From contig CAZXLD010000027.1 in assembly GCA_964641965.1 (NCBI GenBank), positions 1 to 62,030 on the forward strand: a stretch of DNA of 62,030 nt, read 5' to 3'. The notes beneath the pieces were generated by a model. That model was given only the letters and a program-made list of their open reading frames with translations, did no database searches and was not told where the DNA came from. Both the position numbers and the translations under genes were made by a program. Below are positions 53,401-62,030 of this stretch, piece by piece; within the stretch, counting starts at the first letter, position 1; every line of letters begins with the position of its first letter. The DNA is from JAJDFU01 sp964641965 (lineage in GTDB: Bacteria; Bacteroidota; Bacteroidia; Chitinophagales; Saprospiraceae).

Positions 53401-53906
53401 TCCTCAAAAACCGGATTCCCGTCTGGATCATTTCCCAGATTAATATAGAGTTGATTGCGACCTCGTACCCGTTCATGTTCTCCCAACTGGCTTACGTAAA
53501 TATCAAGGCGCCCATCTGCATTGACATCGGCCAGAGCGACGCCGGTTGCCCATCCGGCAACCCCTTCGACACCTGAAATTTCGCTTACTTCCCGGAACCG
53601 AAAATCTCCTTCATTGATGTACAAGCGATTGGGTTCCTGATTGGCCGTGAAGTAAATATCCAGCTGCCCATCCTGATTGAAATCACCGGTCGCCACTCCT
53701 CCTCCATTGTAGAAATACATGTAGGTCAGGATATTCAGGTCGAGGGTAGAGGTTATCCGGTTGACGAAATCAACTCCGGTATCCTCAGGTTTCATAGGAG
53801 TAAAGCCCGGAAAATCTTGAGCTCCTTCCTGCTGACAGGATTGAGTTAGCAGAATTAAACCACAGTAGAAGAGAACCCCTCTCGCTAGCTTGCCACACTG
53901 TATCAT
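50496..53906 (-). CDS. FG-GAP/VCBS-repeat lipoprotein with ASPIC/UnbV domain, second copy
   Basis: 1136 aa, lipobox LTQSCQ (Cys near 24). Many FG-GAP repeats with calcium-loop motifs of the D-x-N-x-D-G type (GDFNQDGQLDIYF, ADVNADGRLDIYV, SDFNRDGWADIYVGND, DLDNDGDLDLVINN, ADLDQDGDLDLLLGN). The ASPIC/UnbV domain is at about 520-600 (GGAKNPFGIGARIEARLGD, RGFQSSVSPLLHLGLGKD). It is a CRTAC1-like surface protein, paralogous to the gene 15 bp upstream. It probably binds glycans or displays calcium-dependent contacts; no activity is proven. Confidence 0.92.
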   Translation of the reverse strand: MIQCGKLARGVLFYCGLILLTQSCQQEGAQDFPGFTPMKPEDTGVDFVNRITSTLDLNILTYMYFYNGGGVATGDFNQDGQLDIYFTANQEPNRLYINEGDFRFREVSEISGVEGVAGWATGVALADVNADGRLDIYVSQLGEHERVRGRNQLYINLGNDPDGNPVFEDRAALYNLDLVGYGTQATFFDYDRDGDLDLFQLNHSVHQKGTFGIRSTFDSTYDDRAGDRLFRNDGRTFTEVTRESGIRSNVLGYGLGVAVSDFNRDGWADIYVGNDFHEDDYLYLNNGDGTFTDAGATSLPHTSRFSMGNDAGDINNDGYPDLISLDMLPHDPEILKASETEIAYDLYDFRLGYGYGYQYSRNTLQLNLGKLPGEKGVRFSDVGLLSGVAATDWSWSGLLADFDQDGKNDLFVANGIVGRPNDLDFINYVTEEETKIRIHFEEARESDLELIETMPQIKVPNFMFRNEGELAFRDVSAEWGLNQNSYSNGAAYADLDNDGDLDLVINNINQPAFLLRNELTQSKLPDRHFLQIKLEGGAKNPFGIGARIEARLGDEVISREQYLSRGFQSSVSPLLHLGLGKDSLIPELVVIWPDGKCERKKEVQTDQVITLRYADAQEDYAFPGRDDTPCQDPIFSPLPSPAFVHRENKFVEFNREPLIPHMNATEGPALAVGDINGDGREDFFVGGAKEQAGEVFFQSMDGSFTLSDQPALRKDKQMEDVDAVWVDADGNQSLDLLVASGGNEFPESYPQNAVRLYLNDGKGGLKRSPDHLPEITLTASCILTVDIEKDGDMDFFVGGRAVPYRYGEPPASYLLINQGNGKFKERPLPVSTYEKGLGFIRDGVWADMNGDGWEDLVLAREWDTPLILWNEKGELSFEVDMFTGQEGWWSSVEAADLDQDGDLDLLLGNMGQNARLKASEQEPVTLYYDDFDGNGSKEQILTHYHQGKEMLFATKDELSTQLPYLKKKFLKYQDFAQADFNTIFPKAKLENARKYVARNMRSMVVWNKGNGQFSWERLPLEAQFSPIEDFMVKDFDGDGNLDVLAVGNFYESNLQMGRYDASMGNLLKADGQGGFVAVDVCSSGFWVEGQGRRLRNILGPNGEMSLLIARNKDSLLRYRWNNGPSSPSMISKSSLR

Positions 53907-53921
53907 AAAACCCCTCTCGAT

Positions 53922-56900
53922 TTATTGTATGAATGTTGGGATTGGAAAATCAGTATTCACAAAAAAGATTTCGGGCTGATCTGAGTTTTTAATCCAGATA
54001 AGAGCTACCCGGCCATCTGATAATTCGATGGCATCGATGTGCCTGACCTGTCCTTTGATGGAGAATCCGGTTTCTCGGGATAACAATGCCCGAAATATCC
54101 CTTCTCCTTGATTCAGGAGAATGGAACCATAGGATGCATCGTACCGACCAATTTCCGGTTGGACCGGATAAAAATTGCCCCCCAGAAAAAGGTCTTTCAG
54201 CCCATCTGAATTAACATCCCGCAACAGCATCCCTGAGACGGGAGCTACCTGGGCCTGTAGGGGCAATTCGATCGCTTTCCATTCTGATTTTTCCTTATTC
54301 AAAAACAGGGTTGTGGCGAAACGTTCGGCTTCATAGGAAACAGACCCTTCTAGCTCCTCTGGCAGGAAAATTTCTTCTATGCTTTTGTCACTATAGGCCA
54401 TGTAGGAAGTAAACCGTTTATTGATCACCGGCATTTGCCCCCCTAAAACGTTCCGAAGGGCCATGGGATAATAGCGGCCGTCCTCCCATTTGCAGAAAAT
54501 AGTTTCCACCGAACCGTTTCGATCAAAATCATTGACAACCAGACGAAGAGGATGCTCTTCACTGGCCTTGAGCCGGGAGTTAAGGCCCAGATTCCCGGCA
54601 AGAATATCAGGCCTGCCGTCCGCATCCATATCAGCAATGATCAGCTTTCGCCAAGAACCCGAAGAATGCGGTATGTTGAAACGAGAAGACACCGGGAAGC
54701 TACCCTCCTGATTCGACAGAATACCAACCGGCATCCAATCACCGGCCACTACCAGATCTTCCCAACCATCTCCATTCAGGTCGGTAGCCTGTGCAGAAGT
54801 CACCATTCCCATTTCTTTCAAAACCGGAGCTTTGAAGGTAGTTACATCTTCGAAGCGGCCCTTTCCATCGTTCTCAAGCAACAGGCTTTGCTCAGGTAAA
54901 CCGTAGCCCTGGGTGTTCATTCGGGCGCCCACAAAGAGGTCAAGGTCTCCGTCCCGGTCGAAATCGAATGGCACCACACAGGCGCTTACTTTTTTGTGAG
55001 GCGGTATCGCCTCCGGTTTTCTTTGAAAGGCTATTTTTCCACCGTAGGTCTGATTGAAATACAAACGGTCCTCCAGCAGTTGTGTGTTTTGCAGGAATTC
55101 GCTTCCTCCACTGGCTACATAAAGGTCAAGGTCTCCGTCTCCATCTGCATCCAAAAAAGTCGCTGCTACATCTTCAAAGGGGGCATCCTGTTCCAAATCA
55201 GGTAGATCGACTAGCTTGAAAGCATCAGCGGCCCCGTCGTACACCCATAGTTGCCCCGGTCGTTCATGAGCCCCTCCAATGAAAAAGTCCGGGTTGCCGT
55301 CTCCGTTGACATCCCCCTGACAGTAAGCGGGACCCTCGCGAGAGACCATGTGGTAGATCAACTTATCGCGATCAAAATCGATATACTGGTTTTCTTCGTG
55401 AAAGGGTTTCCGGTCGGGAAATAAGGCTTCTCCGGCAGGAATCAAGAGGGGATCCGAAATTCGCTTCTTCATACCGGAGGCGTTTTTTCGATTCGATTTT
55501 CCAAAGTCGATCACTATCCTGCGATCAGCCTGAATAGGTCCGGAGATGTAGAGTTCGTTTCCGTAGGGGTCTCGGGCCACAATTGAATCAACCGAGTCTG
55601 AATCCCCCAGTCCCACAATAGGCTGAAAACTCATGGAAGACTGGAAACCCCGATTGGGAATATGCTCATAGGTCGATACGCCCTTGGGAGAATAAACCTC
55701 AATCCGAGCTCCGATGGCTTGCGTATTATTTCCGGTTCCTTTAAGGAGGAAAGACAAGTAATGGTGGGGATTCTGTTCGGTTGACCGATTCTCAAAAAGG
55801 ACCGATTGATCGTTGACATTATTCAAAACCAAGTCGAGATCACCATCCAGGTCCAGATCCCCGTAGGCTGCTCCATTGGAGTGAGTGGGTTTATCCAACC
55901 CCCATTTTCGACTAACATTTTCAAATTGCATGCCCCCGGAATTGGCGAAGGCGTAATTGGATAATCGAGTGGAAGGAATCCGTTCTACAAAATCTTGAAA
56001 ATCAATTTCTTTACCCAACTGGGCTGCTTTGTAGTTCTCCTCGTTGGCCATGTAATTGACAAAATCCTGGTCGGTTACGTCCTTATAAACACCGTTGCAA
56101 ACGAAAATATCCCGATATCCATTATTGTCGAAGTCGGCCAGCAAAGCCCCCCAACTCCAGTCGGTAGCATCCACTCCAGCTAACTGACTGACTTCACTGA
56201 AAGTCCCGTTTCCGTTGTTCCATTGAAGTGTATTTCGCATGTATTGGTAGTGGAATCCGTTCCAATAGCGGCGAAGCTGATCGTCATAAGAAGCAAATTG
56301 AGTAGTCCGCTTGAGACGGTCCAAACCCTCCGGCAACATGTCCGTTACAAAAACCTCCGGGTACCCATCGTTATTCAGGTCTGCCATATCAGCCCCCATG
56401 GAGAAATGGCTGGTATGAGCCATTTGTTGGGTCAATTCCTCTTTGTAGGTACCGTCTTGCTGATTGATGTACAAATAGTCTCTTTCGTAAAAGTCGTTGG
56501 AAATGTAGATGTCCGGCCAGCCATCTGCATTGACATCGCCAACCGTGACGCCCAGGCCGAAACCGATCACGCTACCGAAAATGCCAGCCTCCTCGCTGAT
56601 GTCTATAAATTTTCCTCCTTCATTCCGGTATAATTTATCTCCTCCTTCCTGATCCCGGGTATTCCTTAGGTTTCGCAAGCCCAGGGTAGAAATGGGCTGA
56701 AAGGAATTGTTGAGAATGTAACAATCCAAGTCGCCGTCCCGGTCAAAATCAAAGAAGGCCGCATGGGTGGAGAAGCCACGGTCTGCCAGGCCGAATTCGG
56801 CAGCTGCTTCCCGAAAGGTCCCGTCTTTGTTGTTGACGAATAACTCGTTTTCCTTGTCATCACCCCCAATATTTCCCGAATTGCAAACGTACAGGTCAAG

Positions 56901-57299
56901 CCATCCATCTGCATTGATATCAACCATAGCCACACCCGTAGACCAGGCCTTTTGTCCGCCTACTCCAGCCGTCTCCGTAATATCTTCAAAGGTTAAGTTA
57001 CCTCGATTCAGGTACAGACGATTGGCCCCGGTGTTGGAGGTTAGGTAGATGTCCGGAAGGCTGTCATTGTTCAGGTCTCCTATGGCCACCCCCCCGCCAT
57101 TGTAGTAATTCCGGTAACGAAACACATCGAATCCTTCCGCACCCTCTATGCTGTTTTGAAATTGAATCCCTGTCTTTTCAGGAGATTTTTCTTCAAAAAG
57201 AGGCCCTGATTCTTCCTTTGGGTTATCCTCTTCCGCACTGCAGGCAGCGAAAGCCATAAACAAGATGAAAAGGAAGGTCTGAACGTATCGAATAAACAT
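53922..57299 (-). CDS. FG-GAP/VCBS-repeat lipoprotein with ASPIC/UnbV domain, first copy
   Basis: 1125 aa from the ATG at 57299 (MFIRYVQTFLFILFMAFAAC, lipobox FAAC); an ATG at 57326 is a second choice. The frame to 57446 runs into the hairpin after susD and is rejected. FG-GAP repeats (IGDLNNDSLPDIYL, VDINADGWLDLYV, FDFDRDGDLDCYI, GDLDLDGDLDLVLNN, ADMDADGRPDILAGN) flank an ASPIC/UnbV domain (NTQAIGARIEVYSPKG, RGFQSSMSFQPIVGLGD). It occupies the position after susD where SusE/F-type binding lipoproteins are usual, suggesting a surface glycan-binding role (inference). Confidence 0.92.
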   Translation of the reverse strand: MFIRYVQTFLFILFMAFAACSAEEDNPKEESGPLFEEKSPEKTGIQFQNSIEGAEGFDVFRYRNYYNGGGVAIGDLNNDSLPDIYLTSNTGANRLYLNRGNLTFEDITETAGVGGQKAWSTGVAMVDINADGWLDLYVCNSGNIGGDDKENELFVNNKDGTFREAAAEFGLADRGFSTHAAFFDFDRDGDLDCYILNNSFQPISTLGLRNLRNTRDQEGGDKLYRNEGGKFIDISEEAGIFGSVIGFGLGVTVGDVNADGWPDIYISNDFYERDYLYINQQDGTYKEELTQQMAHTSHFSMGADMADLNNDGYPEVFVTDMLPEGLDRLKRTTQFASYDDQLRRYWNGFHYQYMRNTLQWNNGNGTFSEVSQLAGVDATDWSWGALLADFDNNGYRDIFVCNGVYKDVTDQDFVNYMANEENYKAAQLGKEIDFQDFVERIPSTRLSNYAFANSGGMQFENVSRKWGLDKPTHSNGAAYGDLDLDGDLDLVLNNVNDQSVLFENRSTEQNPHHYLSFLLKGTGNNTQAIGARIEVYSPKGVSTYEHIPNRGFQSSMSFQPIVGLGDSDSVDSIVARDPYGNELYISGPIQADRRIVIDFGKSNRKNASGMKKRISDPLLIPAGEALFPDRKPFHEENQYIDFDRDKLIYHMVSREGPAYCQGDVNGDGNPDFFIGGAHERPGQLWVYDGAADAFKLVDLPDLEQDAPFEDVAATFLDADGDGDLDLYVASGGSEFLQNTQLLEDRLYFNQTYGGKIAFQRKPEAIPPHKKVSACVVPFDFDRDGDLDLFVGARMNTQGYGLPEQSLLLENDGKGRFEDVTTFKAPVLKEMGMVTSAQATDLNGDGWEDLVVAGDWMPVGILSNQEGSFPVSSRFNIPHSSGSWRKLIIADMDADGRPDILAGNLGLNSRLKASEEHPLRLVVNDFDRNGSVETIFCKWEDGRYYPMALRNVLGGQMPVINKRFTSYMAYSDKSIEEIFLPEELEGSVSYEAERFATTLFLNKEKSEWKAIELPLQAQVAPVSGMLLRDVNSDGLKDLFLGGNFYPVQPEIGRYDASYGSILLNQGEGIFRALLSRETGFSIKGQVRHIDAIELSDGRVALIWIKNSDQPEIFFVNTDFPIPTFIQ

Positions 57300-57417
57300 C
57301 AGTTTCGCCTTTAAATTCCAACTCATAAGCAGTTTATAATGAGTGATTTCCGGCAGACAACGACCCATAAATAGCCTGACCTCAAATGTAGCGAGTCTAA
57401 AAGGGAGCTCAAAATGG

Positions 57418-57451
57418 AATGGGTGGATCGCCCAATTACGATCCACCCATT
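57418..57451 (-). terminator. Hairpin after susD (12-bp perfect stem)
   Basis: AATGGGTGGATC (57418-57429) and GATCCACCCATT (57440-57451) are exact reverse complements around a 10-nt loop. On the minus strand it lies 35 nt after the susD stop. The following T-tract is weak (ATTTTG), so it may attenuate or protect susCD mRNA rather than stop all transcription into the FG-GAP genes. Confidence 0.7.
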
Positions 57452-57485
57452 TTGGGAATCAGAACCAAATTAATCCGGGATGGGA

Positions 57486-59057
57486 TTAATACCCTGGGTT
57501 CTGACTCAGGTTACTGTTTGAGTCCAATGCCCGCTGGGGGATTGGATAAAGTACCCGGAAGGGTTCAGATTGTCCTTTTACCTGTGGGAATCCGGCACTT
57601 GGATCACTCGGATGCGGTGCCAGGAAGGTACCGAAGCGGATCTGGTCATTTCGGCGCCAGCCTTCCCAATACATTTCTCGACCACGTTCTGCCAGCAAAG
57701 ATGCTTCATCCAAAGAGGCTAGCGGCGTAGTTCCACGCTGGGCCCGAAGTTCATTTACGATGGTAAGCGCTTCACCCGCATTTCCTTGCCGAAGCAAAGC
57801 TTCTGCTTTGACCAAAAGCATGTCTGCCCAGCGTAGGAGTACATAATCATTTTCGGGAGAATCCAGGTTTTCGAAATCCGGAATGTACTTAATCACCCGG
57901 ACGCCCTGGCTTTCATTATTACCACCCAACTGTACGTCATTGGTAAAGACGAGAGGGGCACCCGCGCGGTCAGTCAGCTCATTGCCATCTTGGTCAAATT
58001 GCTGCCCTTCAAGAAATCCTCCCCGAATACCAGTCAATTCACCAGTCACACCGGGAATGTCGGAACCTTTCCGCTGATCGTTATCATCCGTAAAGTTGGT
58101 GGCGTAAAATTCACTCAGTGTAGCGAAGCCATTCCATCCGCCCGGGCTCTGATTATAGTGCAGCGTCATGTAGTAACGCGTACGGGCATTTTCACCGCCT
58201 ACCTGAGCACCCCGCAAGTGAGGAATCGTAAAGATTAATTCAGGAGAGGTTTCTGCATTATTCGGAATGAAATTGTCGAAATAGTTATCGGCCAGTTCAT
58301 ATCCTTGGATTGCATCGACTAGATCGATTACCTGCTGCATTTTAGCATTGTCGAAATTGTAGGGCCCTGGATTTGCCTCTTCTACAGCCAAGGGATCGTT
58401 TTGGCGGAAGACCGCTTCGTTCAGAAAAACTTTGGCCAACAAGGCACGAGCCGAATTCTTGTTAGCGCGCCCAACGGTGGAAGTTTCCGGCAAATTGGGA
58501 ATCGCTGATTCCAGCAATTGAATGATGCGATCCGTCGCAGCATTACGGCTCAATGTGGTCGGAAGATCTTCCGGGCCGCTATCCGCCTCCCGGATGGGTA
58601 CTACACCGTAATAGTCTACCAGCCAGTACATGTAATAGGCCTGCAGGAAATTAAACTCTGCGGTCTGCTGGGCATCCGGATTCCGGGCTAATCCCTCAAT
58701 AGTACGGAAAAGGCCTCGGTTCAGATTGTTCCAGGCCTCGCGAACATCGCGATGCGTTGGATCCCAGGTATGACTGGAAAGCTGACGCCAGACGCCATTA
58801 TCACTCCAGTCAGTAGCCCGGGTGGGCGTTACCATCTCATCGGAGGCCGGAGTAGATAAGGCAAATGTTTGCTCTTGAGAACCCCAAACGGTTCCCAAAG
58901 AACTATAGGCGGTAGTGAGCAATTCATCGACCGGAATTTGGGACCCGCCGGATTCATCCTGCCCGGGGATGGAATCTGTGAACTCATAATCCAAACTACA
59001 ACCTGCTGCCGTCAGCAGAATAGCAATGGACATTATTAGAATTTTTTCAAATTTCAT
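57486..59057 (-). CDS. SusD/RagB-family nutrient-binding lipoprotein
   Basis: 523 aa, lipobox TAAGCS (Cys near 20). TPR-like N-terminal helices, then the RagB/SusD end: LRWADMLLVKAEALLRQGN, IVNELRAQRGTTPL, RGREMYWEGWRRNDQIRFGTFL, LYPIPQRALDSNSNLSQNPGY. It forms the lid over the SusC barrel and binds the oligosaccharide. It starts 13 bp after susC. The substrate is inferred as alpha-glucan from GH97 and GH65. Confidence 0.96.
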   Translation of the reverse strand: MKFEKILIMSIAILLTAAGCSLDYEFTDSIPGQDESGGSQIPVDELLTTAYSSLGTVWGSQEQTFALSTPASDEMVTPTRATDWSDNGVWRQLSSHTWDPTHRDVREAWNNLNRGLFRTIEGLARNPDAQQTAEFNFLQAYYMYWLVDYYGVVPIREADSGPEDLPTTLSRNAATDRIIQLLESAIPNLPETSTVGRANKNSARALLAKVFLNEAVFRQNDPLAVEEANPGPYNFDNAKMQQVIDLVDAIQGYELADNYFDNFIPNNAETSPELIFTIPHLRGAQVGGENARTRYYMTLHYNQSPGGWNGFATLSEFYATNFTDDNDQRKGSDIPGVTGELTGIRGGFLEGQQFDQDGNELTDRAGAPLVFTNDVQLGGNNESQGVRVIKYIPDFENLDSPENDYVLLRWADMLLVKAEALLRQGNAGEALTIVNELRAQRGTTPLASLDEASLLAERGREMYWEGWRRNDQIRFGTFLAPHPSDPSAGFPQVKGQSEPFRVLYPIPQRALDSNSNLSQNPGY

Positions 59058-59070
59058 TGGATCATTGATT

Positions 59071-62030
59071 TTATTGGAAGGTTACACTAACACCAAAATT
59101 GAAGATTCGCGACCTGGGGTAGGCAGTGAAGTCAATTCCCAGAGAAGGCACACCGTCGAGTGACTTATTGGTGTTGACTTCAGGATCCTGGCCACTGTAG
59201 CTATCAATTATGAACAGGTTTTGGCCTGTAAAGAACAAGCGCAAATTACTGATCGCATTTATGTTCGCTACGTTAAACGTATAACCAATGTTAAGGTTCG
59301 TAAAACGGACGAAAGAACCGTCTTCCAGGAAACGAGTTGACACATCGGGCGCATTCAGCAACCCCTCGGCATTTCCGGGAACATCGGTAGTGACATTACG
59401 TGCATTGTTGAAAGACCCCTTTGTGAAGAAGGCATTCGCAGTATTATTATAAATCCAGGCTCCGAACTGGCCATCAAAGAAGGCACTGACATCGAAATTG
59501 AAAAAGGTGAATGCCAAGTTCAAACCACCTGTCCATTCAGGCAGAGGATCCCTGCCGACGAAAAAGACCTGGTCTTGTCCCTCAGGAAGAACGTTTCCAT
59601 CTGGATCTCGGTAAAGTGAGTTTCCGGAATCTTCGTCGAAACCGGCAAAGTCCCGCATGAAATAGGAATAAAGCGGCTGGCCGTCTGCAATCCGTTGGGC
59701 GAAAGCTCCGGTCAAGCCCTGACCGTTAATCCCTCCTGTATTGATAAGTCCAACATCACCCCGTACAATGTTGCGGTTGTAGGCTACATTGAAAGCCACA
59801 TCGAAAGTGAAGTTCGGACTTTCAACTACCGCGCCATTGAGGATGAATTCAAAACCGGTATTGAGCACGTCGGCCCCGAGATTGGTCCAGGTAAAAGGCT
59901 GAGGAGCCGGTTCAGCAGAGACCACCCGAATTAGGAGGTCGGTAGTAACTTTATGGTATCCGTCGATCGAACCGTAGATACGGCCGTTCAGGAATCCAAA
60001 GTCAATACCCCCGTTAATCTGAGAGGTTTCTTCCCACTGAAGGTTTGGGTTTTCGAAGGCTACCCGTTCCAGGTTTCCATCGTTATTATAGCGGAATCGG
60101 TTTACATTCTGACCACTGGGAATTTCCTGATTACCCGTAATACCGTAAGCCAATCGCAATTTGAAGTCTGAAAAGGCATCCGACATCCAGTCTTCTTCAC
60201 TCACCCGCCAGGCAACTGCACCGGAGGGGAATATACCGTAGCGGTTGTCAGATCCAAATTTACTGGACCCATCTGCCCGAACCGTAGCTGTGAACAGGTA
60301 TTTTCCAGCTAGTGTGAAGTTCACCCGACCAAAGTAGGACTGCAAGTTATCAAAGGTCCGGGAGGAGCGATTCCGGTAGGCATTGGCAAAATTGTTGAAA
60401 TCGGCGGAGGTCAGATTATTGAGCATGATCTCCGTATCTGTGGTCTGAAATTGCTGCGCCTGTACGGTATGGCTGCGGAAGTCAAAATCCTGATAGGAAT
60501 ATCCCACCAAGGCATCCAGTTGACTCCGGCCAAAAGTAGTGTTGTAATTCAGCGTATGCTCAATCAGGAAGGAAGTGAGATTGATATCGTTAATCGAAGC
60601 TCGACCGTTGTTGTTGGCAATGTTATTCATTACCAAGTTACCGGAAGAGGCCGTGCGGCGGGTAGAACTGGATCGGTCGATACCTCCATTGATCTTATAG
60701 TTGAGTCCTCGGATAATTTCGACATCAATGCTGGCACTGGCCAAAACTCGAGTGGTATTGGTGCGGTCGTCATAGAATTCCAGGATGGCGGCTGGGTTCA
60801 ACTGGTCGACACTGGGCTGATCAAAAGAACCATCCGCCAGTCTTACCGGCCGGGTTGGATTTGCTGAGATCATAGCACCTATGATGTCCCCTTCAAAGCC
60901 GGAGTTGTTGGTGATCATGGGGTTCTCATCCTGTACACCGGCTACTGTAACGTTTCCGGCCAGGGTAACTCGATCATTCAGGACCTTGTGACGCGCATTC
61001 AGGCGGGCGGTGAGGCGGCGAAGTCCACTGTTCTCTACAACACCTTCCTGGTTGAGGTATCCTATTGAAAGGCGGTAGTTGGATTCGGCATTTCCGCCCC
61101 CATAAGAAAGGTCGTGCTGATTGGTAATGGCTGTACGAAGTACTTCATCTTGCCAATCCGTACTGGACCCGCGATTGATTGCTGGGCTGTTGGGATCATT
61201 ACCGACAGCCTCCTGCCCGGCCAGAAATTCATCTGCTGTCAGCAGATCGTAGCGGCGGGTTACCGTAGAAAGACCTACACTTCCCCGGTATGTCAATCCC
61301 TGATTTCCGCCCGAACCCGACTTGGTCGTGATCAGAATAACCCCATTGGCACCCCGAGACCCGTAAATCGCAGTAGCAGAGGCATCCTTCAGGACGGAAA
61401 TATTTTCAATATCCGCCGGGTTGATAAAGTTGAGCGGATTACGTGAAGAGGACTCACCAGCTCCAAAGAAGCTCTCGTCTTGGTCTCCTCCTGCATTGGC
61501 TGAAATGTCACGGCCATCGAGCGGCATTCCATCGACTACGAAGAGCGGGTTGTTTCCATTCCGAACCGAGGATGTACCCCGAATCCGGACATTGACTCCG
61601 GCTCCCGGCTCTCCACTAGCCCCCGTGATTTGTACACCGGCGGCCCGTCCCTGAAGAAGCTGCTCCGGAGAAGCAATTACCCCTTGATTGAAATCTTTTT
61701 CTTCCAGCGCCAAAACTGCTCCGGTAGCGTCGCCTTTCTTAACGGTACCGTAGCCTACAACCACCACTTCACCGAGTACAGAACCCGGATCCAATTGAAC
61801 GGTGTAAGTATCAGCATTGGTCAGCTCAATGGTCTGCCCCGTATAACCGGTATAAGAAATCTGTATTTCACTGACCTCTTCTTGCAGGTCCAATGAAAAA
61901 GCTCCATCCAGGTCGGTGACCGTACCCGAATTGGTACCAACAGCCAATATGTTAGCCCCGATCAGGAGTTCTCCCGTCTGGGCATCCGTAACCGTACCGG
62001 TGATCGTTCGCTGAGCCCAAGTGAATTGTA
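59071..62030 (-). CDS. SusC/RagA-family TonB-linked outer-membrane protein (5' end outside window)
   Basis: The frame continues past an ATG at 61947 to the window edge with WAQRTITGTVTDAQTGEL, so only the signal peptide is missing. Carboxypeptidase-regulatory-like domain (GTVTDAQTGELLIGANI, LDGAFSLDLQEEV), then TonB-box-proximal and plug motifs: VVVGYGTVKKGDATGAV, LLQGRAAGVQITGASGEPG, NPLFVVDGMPLDG, VLKDASATAIYGSRGANGV. The barrel ends in FNFGVSVTFQ. It transports oligosaccharides in a complex with SusD. Confidence 0.96.
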   Translation of the reverse strand, partial: QFTWAQRTITGTVTDAQTGELLIGANILAVGTNSGTVTDLDGAFSLDLQEEVSEIQISYTGYTGQTIELTNADTYTVQLDPGSVLGEVVVVGYGTVKKGDATGAVLALEEKDFNQGVIASPEQLLQGRAAGVQITGASGEPGAGVNVRIRGTSSVRNGNNPLFVVDGMPLDGRDISANAGGDQDESFFGAGESSSRNPLNFINPADIENISVLKDASATAIYGSRGANGVILITTKSGSGGNQGLTYRGSVGLSTVTRRYDLLTADEFLAGQEAVGNDPNSPAINRGSSTDWQDEVLRTAITNQHDLSYGGGNAESNYRLSIGYLNQEGVVENSGLRRLTARLNARHKVLNDRVTLAGNVTVAGVQDENPMITNNSGFEGDIIGAMISANPTRPVRLADGSFDQPSVDQLNPAAILEFYDDRTNTTRVLASASIDVEIIRGLNYKINGGIDRSSSTRRTASSGNLVMNNIANNNGRASINDINLTSFLIEHTLNYNTTFGRSQLDALVGYSYQDFDFRSHTVQAQQFQTTDTEIMLNNLTSADFNNFANAYRNRSSRTFDNLQSYFGRVNFTLAGKYLFTATVRADGSSKFGSDNRYGIFPSGAVAWRVSEEDWMSDAFSDFKLRLAYGITGNQEIPSGQNVNRFRYNNDGNLERVAFENPNLQWEETSQINGGIDFGFLNGRIYGSIDGYHKVTTDLLIRVVSAEPAPQPFTWTNLGADVLNTGFEFILNGAVVESPNFTFDVAFNVAYNRNIVRGDVGLINTGGINGQGLTGAFAQRIADGQPLYSYFMRDFAGFDEDSGNSLYRDPDGNVLPEGQDQVFFVGRDPLPEWTGGLNLAFTFFNFDVSAFFDGQFGAWIYNNTANAFFTKGSFNNARNVTTDVPGNAEGLLNAPDVSTRFLEDGSFVRFTNLNIGYTFNVANINAISNLRLFFTGQNLFIIDSYSGQDPEVNTNKSLDGVPSLGIDFTAYPRSRIFNFGVSVTFQ

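Noticed and set aside
57300..57446. Longer N-terminus of the first FG-GAP protein
   Set aside because: It overlaps the susD hairpin and precedes a good lipoprotein signal beginning at 57299.

Overview
The window looks like a chromosomal segment of a Bacteroidota bacterium, probably a Saprospiria-type (Lewinella/Haliscomenobacter-like) member. The reasons are a SusC/SusD pair with glycoside hydrolases, a one-protein hybrid histidine kinase with an AraC output domain, a GIN-domain (DUF2807) protein, FG-GAP/ASPIC lipoproteins, an EAD11 effector-associated domain, no Shine-Dalgarno sequences before starts, and TAnnTTTG-type -7 elements. The genus is inference. No rRNA, tRNA, CRISPR array, transposase or prophage gene was recognised.

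Layout. (1) 1-3013, minus strand: an AAA_14/DUF4143 ATPase with a nuclease-like tail, an EAD11 protein carrying two amyloid-like motifs, and the N-terminal part of a TPR protein carrying a third copy of that motif. This is the best candidate for an undescribed signalling or conflict system here. (2) 3014-3349: two heptamer minisatellite blocks. (3) 3350-13006: housekeeping genes (glycyl-tRNA synthetase, nucleoside-type MFS transporter, NatAB-like ABC exporter, DnaB, pseudouridine synthase, SDR epimerase). (4) 13110-20361, minus strand: an apparent six-gene operon marR-hlyD-RND-nucleotidase-gtrA-tolC, with a matching inverted-repeat operator candidate before marR and before hlyD. (5) 20524-22174: an MIase-like/pirin/CDGSH redox operon. 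(6) 22500-29762: a DUF1232 protein, PD40 lipoprotein, haem-type TonB receptor behind a sensor kinase, tandem NTF2-like protein, QueD and a TMEM220-like protein. (7) 29765-31297: photolyase/cryptochrome. (8) 31504-41009: a likely 3-keto-sugar locus (cytochrome c/PA14/propeller/DUF1080 lipoprotein, Gfo/Idh/MocA oxidoreductase, xylose-isomerase-like enzyme) followed by the TPR hybrid sensor-regulator. Two ~75-bp direct repeats precede the oxidoreductase and isomerase genes. (9) 41383-45963: TonB-C protein, small Cys-rich secreted protein, ligase-associated exonuclease, a frameshifted four-helix-bundle gene, ATP-dependent DNA ligase, CBS protein. (10) 45992-62030, minus strand: an alpha-glucan-type polysaccharide utilisation locus, susC-susD-two FG-GAP/ASPIC lipoproteins-GH97-GH65; susC runs off the window.

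How they work together. In the utilisation locus SusC/SusD would import oligosaccharides, the two giant calcium-binding-repeat lipoproteins occupy the place usually held by surface glycan-binding proteins, and GH97 and GH65 would trim alpha-linked glucosides in the periplasm. The keto-sugar locus pairs oxidation, cleavage and isomerisation of a sugar. The efflux operon appears to be controlled by its own MarR protein.

Two families of non-coding repeats are present: a ~175-bp palindromic element with terminal inverted repeats (806-984 and 22328-22498), both copies just 3' of a minus-strand gene, and the ACGGTRR heptamer arrays.
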